NCBI GenBank assembly: GCA_037389465.1
Contig: JAZARR010000234.1
Coordinates: forward strand, 434,001 to 498,000
From: Baylisascaris procyonis
Taxonomy: Eukaryota > Nematoda > Chromadorea > Rhabditida > Ascarididae
Reading direction: 5' to 3'
DNA: 64,000 nt
The position numbers and the translations under genes are program-made. The notes below the pieces were generated by a model. The model searched no databases. It saw only the letters and a program-made list of their open reading frames with translations, and was not told where the DNA came from. This document shows, piece after piece, positions 63,102 through 64,000 of this stretch; positions within the stretch are counted from its first letter, which is position 1; each line of letters starts with the position of its first letter.

Positions 63102-63739
63102 TCAAGGATCGGTCTTTCGCCTCTTTATGCTAAGTGGACATTGTATGCGCTTAGCACTAAGCTGGTAAATCAATTTGTGCATTAAATTGGCGAACTGATC
63201 CACTGCGTAGTAGTTATGTTTTAAGAGGCGCCAAAGATAAATAAATAATGAGCCTAGTTCATGGTATTGAAAAGGAGAGACTGAGGCAAGAAAATAAGTA
63301 TTAGGGTGATATAGTTGAAGGGATACGAGCATATAAGAAATGAAATTTTATAAGTTTAAATTTCCAGCAAAACCTATTTGGAAAGGTATATATGTGAGCG
63401 CTGAATTTTTGCACATCCATTACACTTGACCATCTTACAGTTTTACACCTGCTTACTTTTACCTTTCTTTTCTTTTAACACCATTTTTTACACCACGACT
63501 TTTAAAAATTTACACCTATCATACTCCCTCAACCTTAATATCAGCAGCAACGCTCTATAAAGTTGAATCTCAAAACCTGATTGAAAGATCTGGCAAAGGA
63601 ATCAATGGGACGTCAGATGCAAATGCAGATTCATTTCCACCTGCATTCACTTGATGAAAAAAAAAAAAATCATCTCTAACGGCTCACGGGTTACCTTCAA
63701 TTATTTTATTGACAACTGCCTCAGCGGCTACTCCAGCAC
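63102..63739 (-). CDS. Last two exons of an unidentified gene entering from the right edge (partial)
   Basis: Exon 63739-63695 (45 bp) follows a 'tttattgacag' acceptor and reads GAGVAAEAVVNKIIE, ending in phase 1 at gtaacc. Exon 63202-63102 follows an 'actacgcag' acceptor, continues in the matching phase as VDQFANLMHKLIYQLSAKRI and ends SIKRRKTDP-stop. The joined tail is helical and basic. Matching phase and good sites on both exons favour a real gene whose 5' part lies beyond 64000. The family is not recognised. The stop is 215 bp before the CTP synthase start, so the two genes may share a promoter or operon. An open segment at 63763-63972 may be intron read-through or another exon. Confidence 0.5.
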
Positions 63740-64000
63740 CTGTCAATAAAGCAAGGAGGTGATTACAGGCAGTAGTGGATCTGATACTTGTGCCCATTAT
63801 CCCTCAACAATCTTCTAACCAACTTCCAAAGAAAATTATGGATGGTATTTGCATAATTAAGGATGAAATCCTTAACATAACATAATGGAGAGTGTGGGTG
63901 CGGAACGAGATGAGCACTCCACAATAATGTGACAAGAAGAGGAACGTGAGCAATTCTGCCCTCAACATCCACCTCCTCCCTTATGGTCAGAAGGGGTCAA

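Overview
The window is AT-rich, intron-rich eukaryotic DNA and most likely comes from an animal. Four housekeeping genes can be rebuilt exon by exon from conserved motifs and intron phase. From left to right they are an RNF14-type RBR ubiquitin ligase (16984 to 8470), the peroxisomal biogenesis factor PEX19 (30846 to 27936), the ESCRT-III regulator IST1 (45227 to 35373) and CTP synthase (62886 to 50461). Splice acceptors are very short (mostly tttNag) with no long polypyrimidine tract, as in nematodes. A nematode, perhaps a parasitic one with a low-density genome, is my best guess, but no diagnostic sequence such as a spliced-leader gene was found.

Every gene I can support lies on the minus strand. 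Besides the four identified genes there is an unidentified basic, probably nuclear protein (24074 to about 22028, 3' end uncertain). Two terminal exons of an unidentified gene (63739 to 63102) run in from the right edge and stop only 215 bp before the CTP synthase ATG, a spacing that would suit a nematode-style operon. Weaker chains of exon-like segments lie at 34283-31945 and around 18.6-17.85 kb.

Layout: 1-8469 has no supported gene; 8470-16984 RNF14; 16985-21984 no firm gene; 21985-24074 basic protein; 24075-27935 no firm gene; 27936-30846 PEX19; 30847-35372 possible unidentified gene; 35373-45227 IST1; 45228-50460 no supported gene; 50461-62886 CTP synthase; 63102 to the end, part of an unidentified gene. 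The intergenic regions and long introns hold TA and TTTA microsatellites, several small minisatellites and many C-rich pyrimidine tracts that are mostly on the plus strand, so transcripts of these minus-strand genes carry G-rich runs.

The genes do not form one pathway: they cover ubiquitin transfer, peroxisomal membrane protein import, ESCRT membrane remodelling and CTP synthesis. I found no mobile element with recognisable domains, no CRISPR array, no rRNA or tRNA gene, and no clear new multi-gene system. The best leads are a roughly 65-residue insertion inside the glutaminase domain of CTP synthase, an unusual share of AAG/GAG splice acceptors and GTT donors, and a purine-to-pyrimidine strand switch in an IST1 intron.
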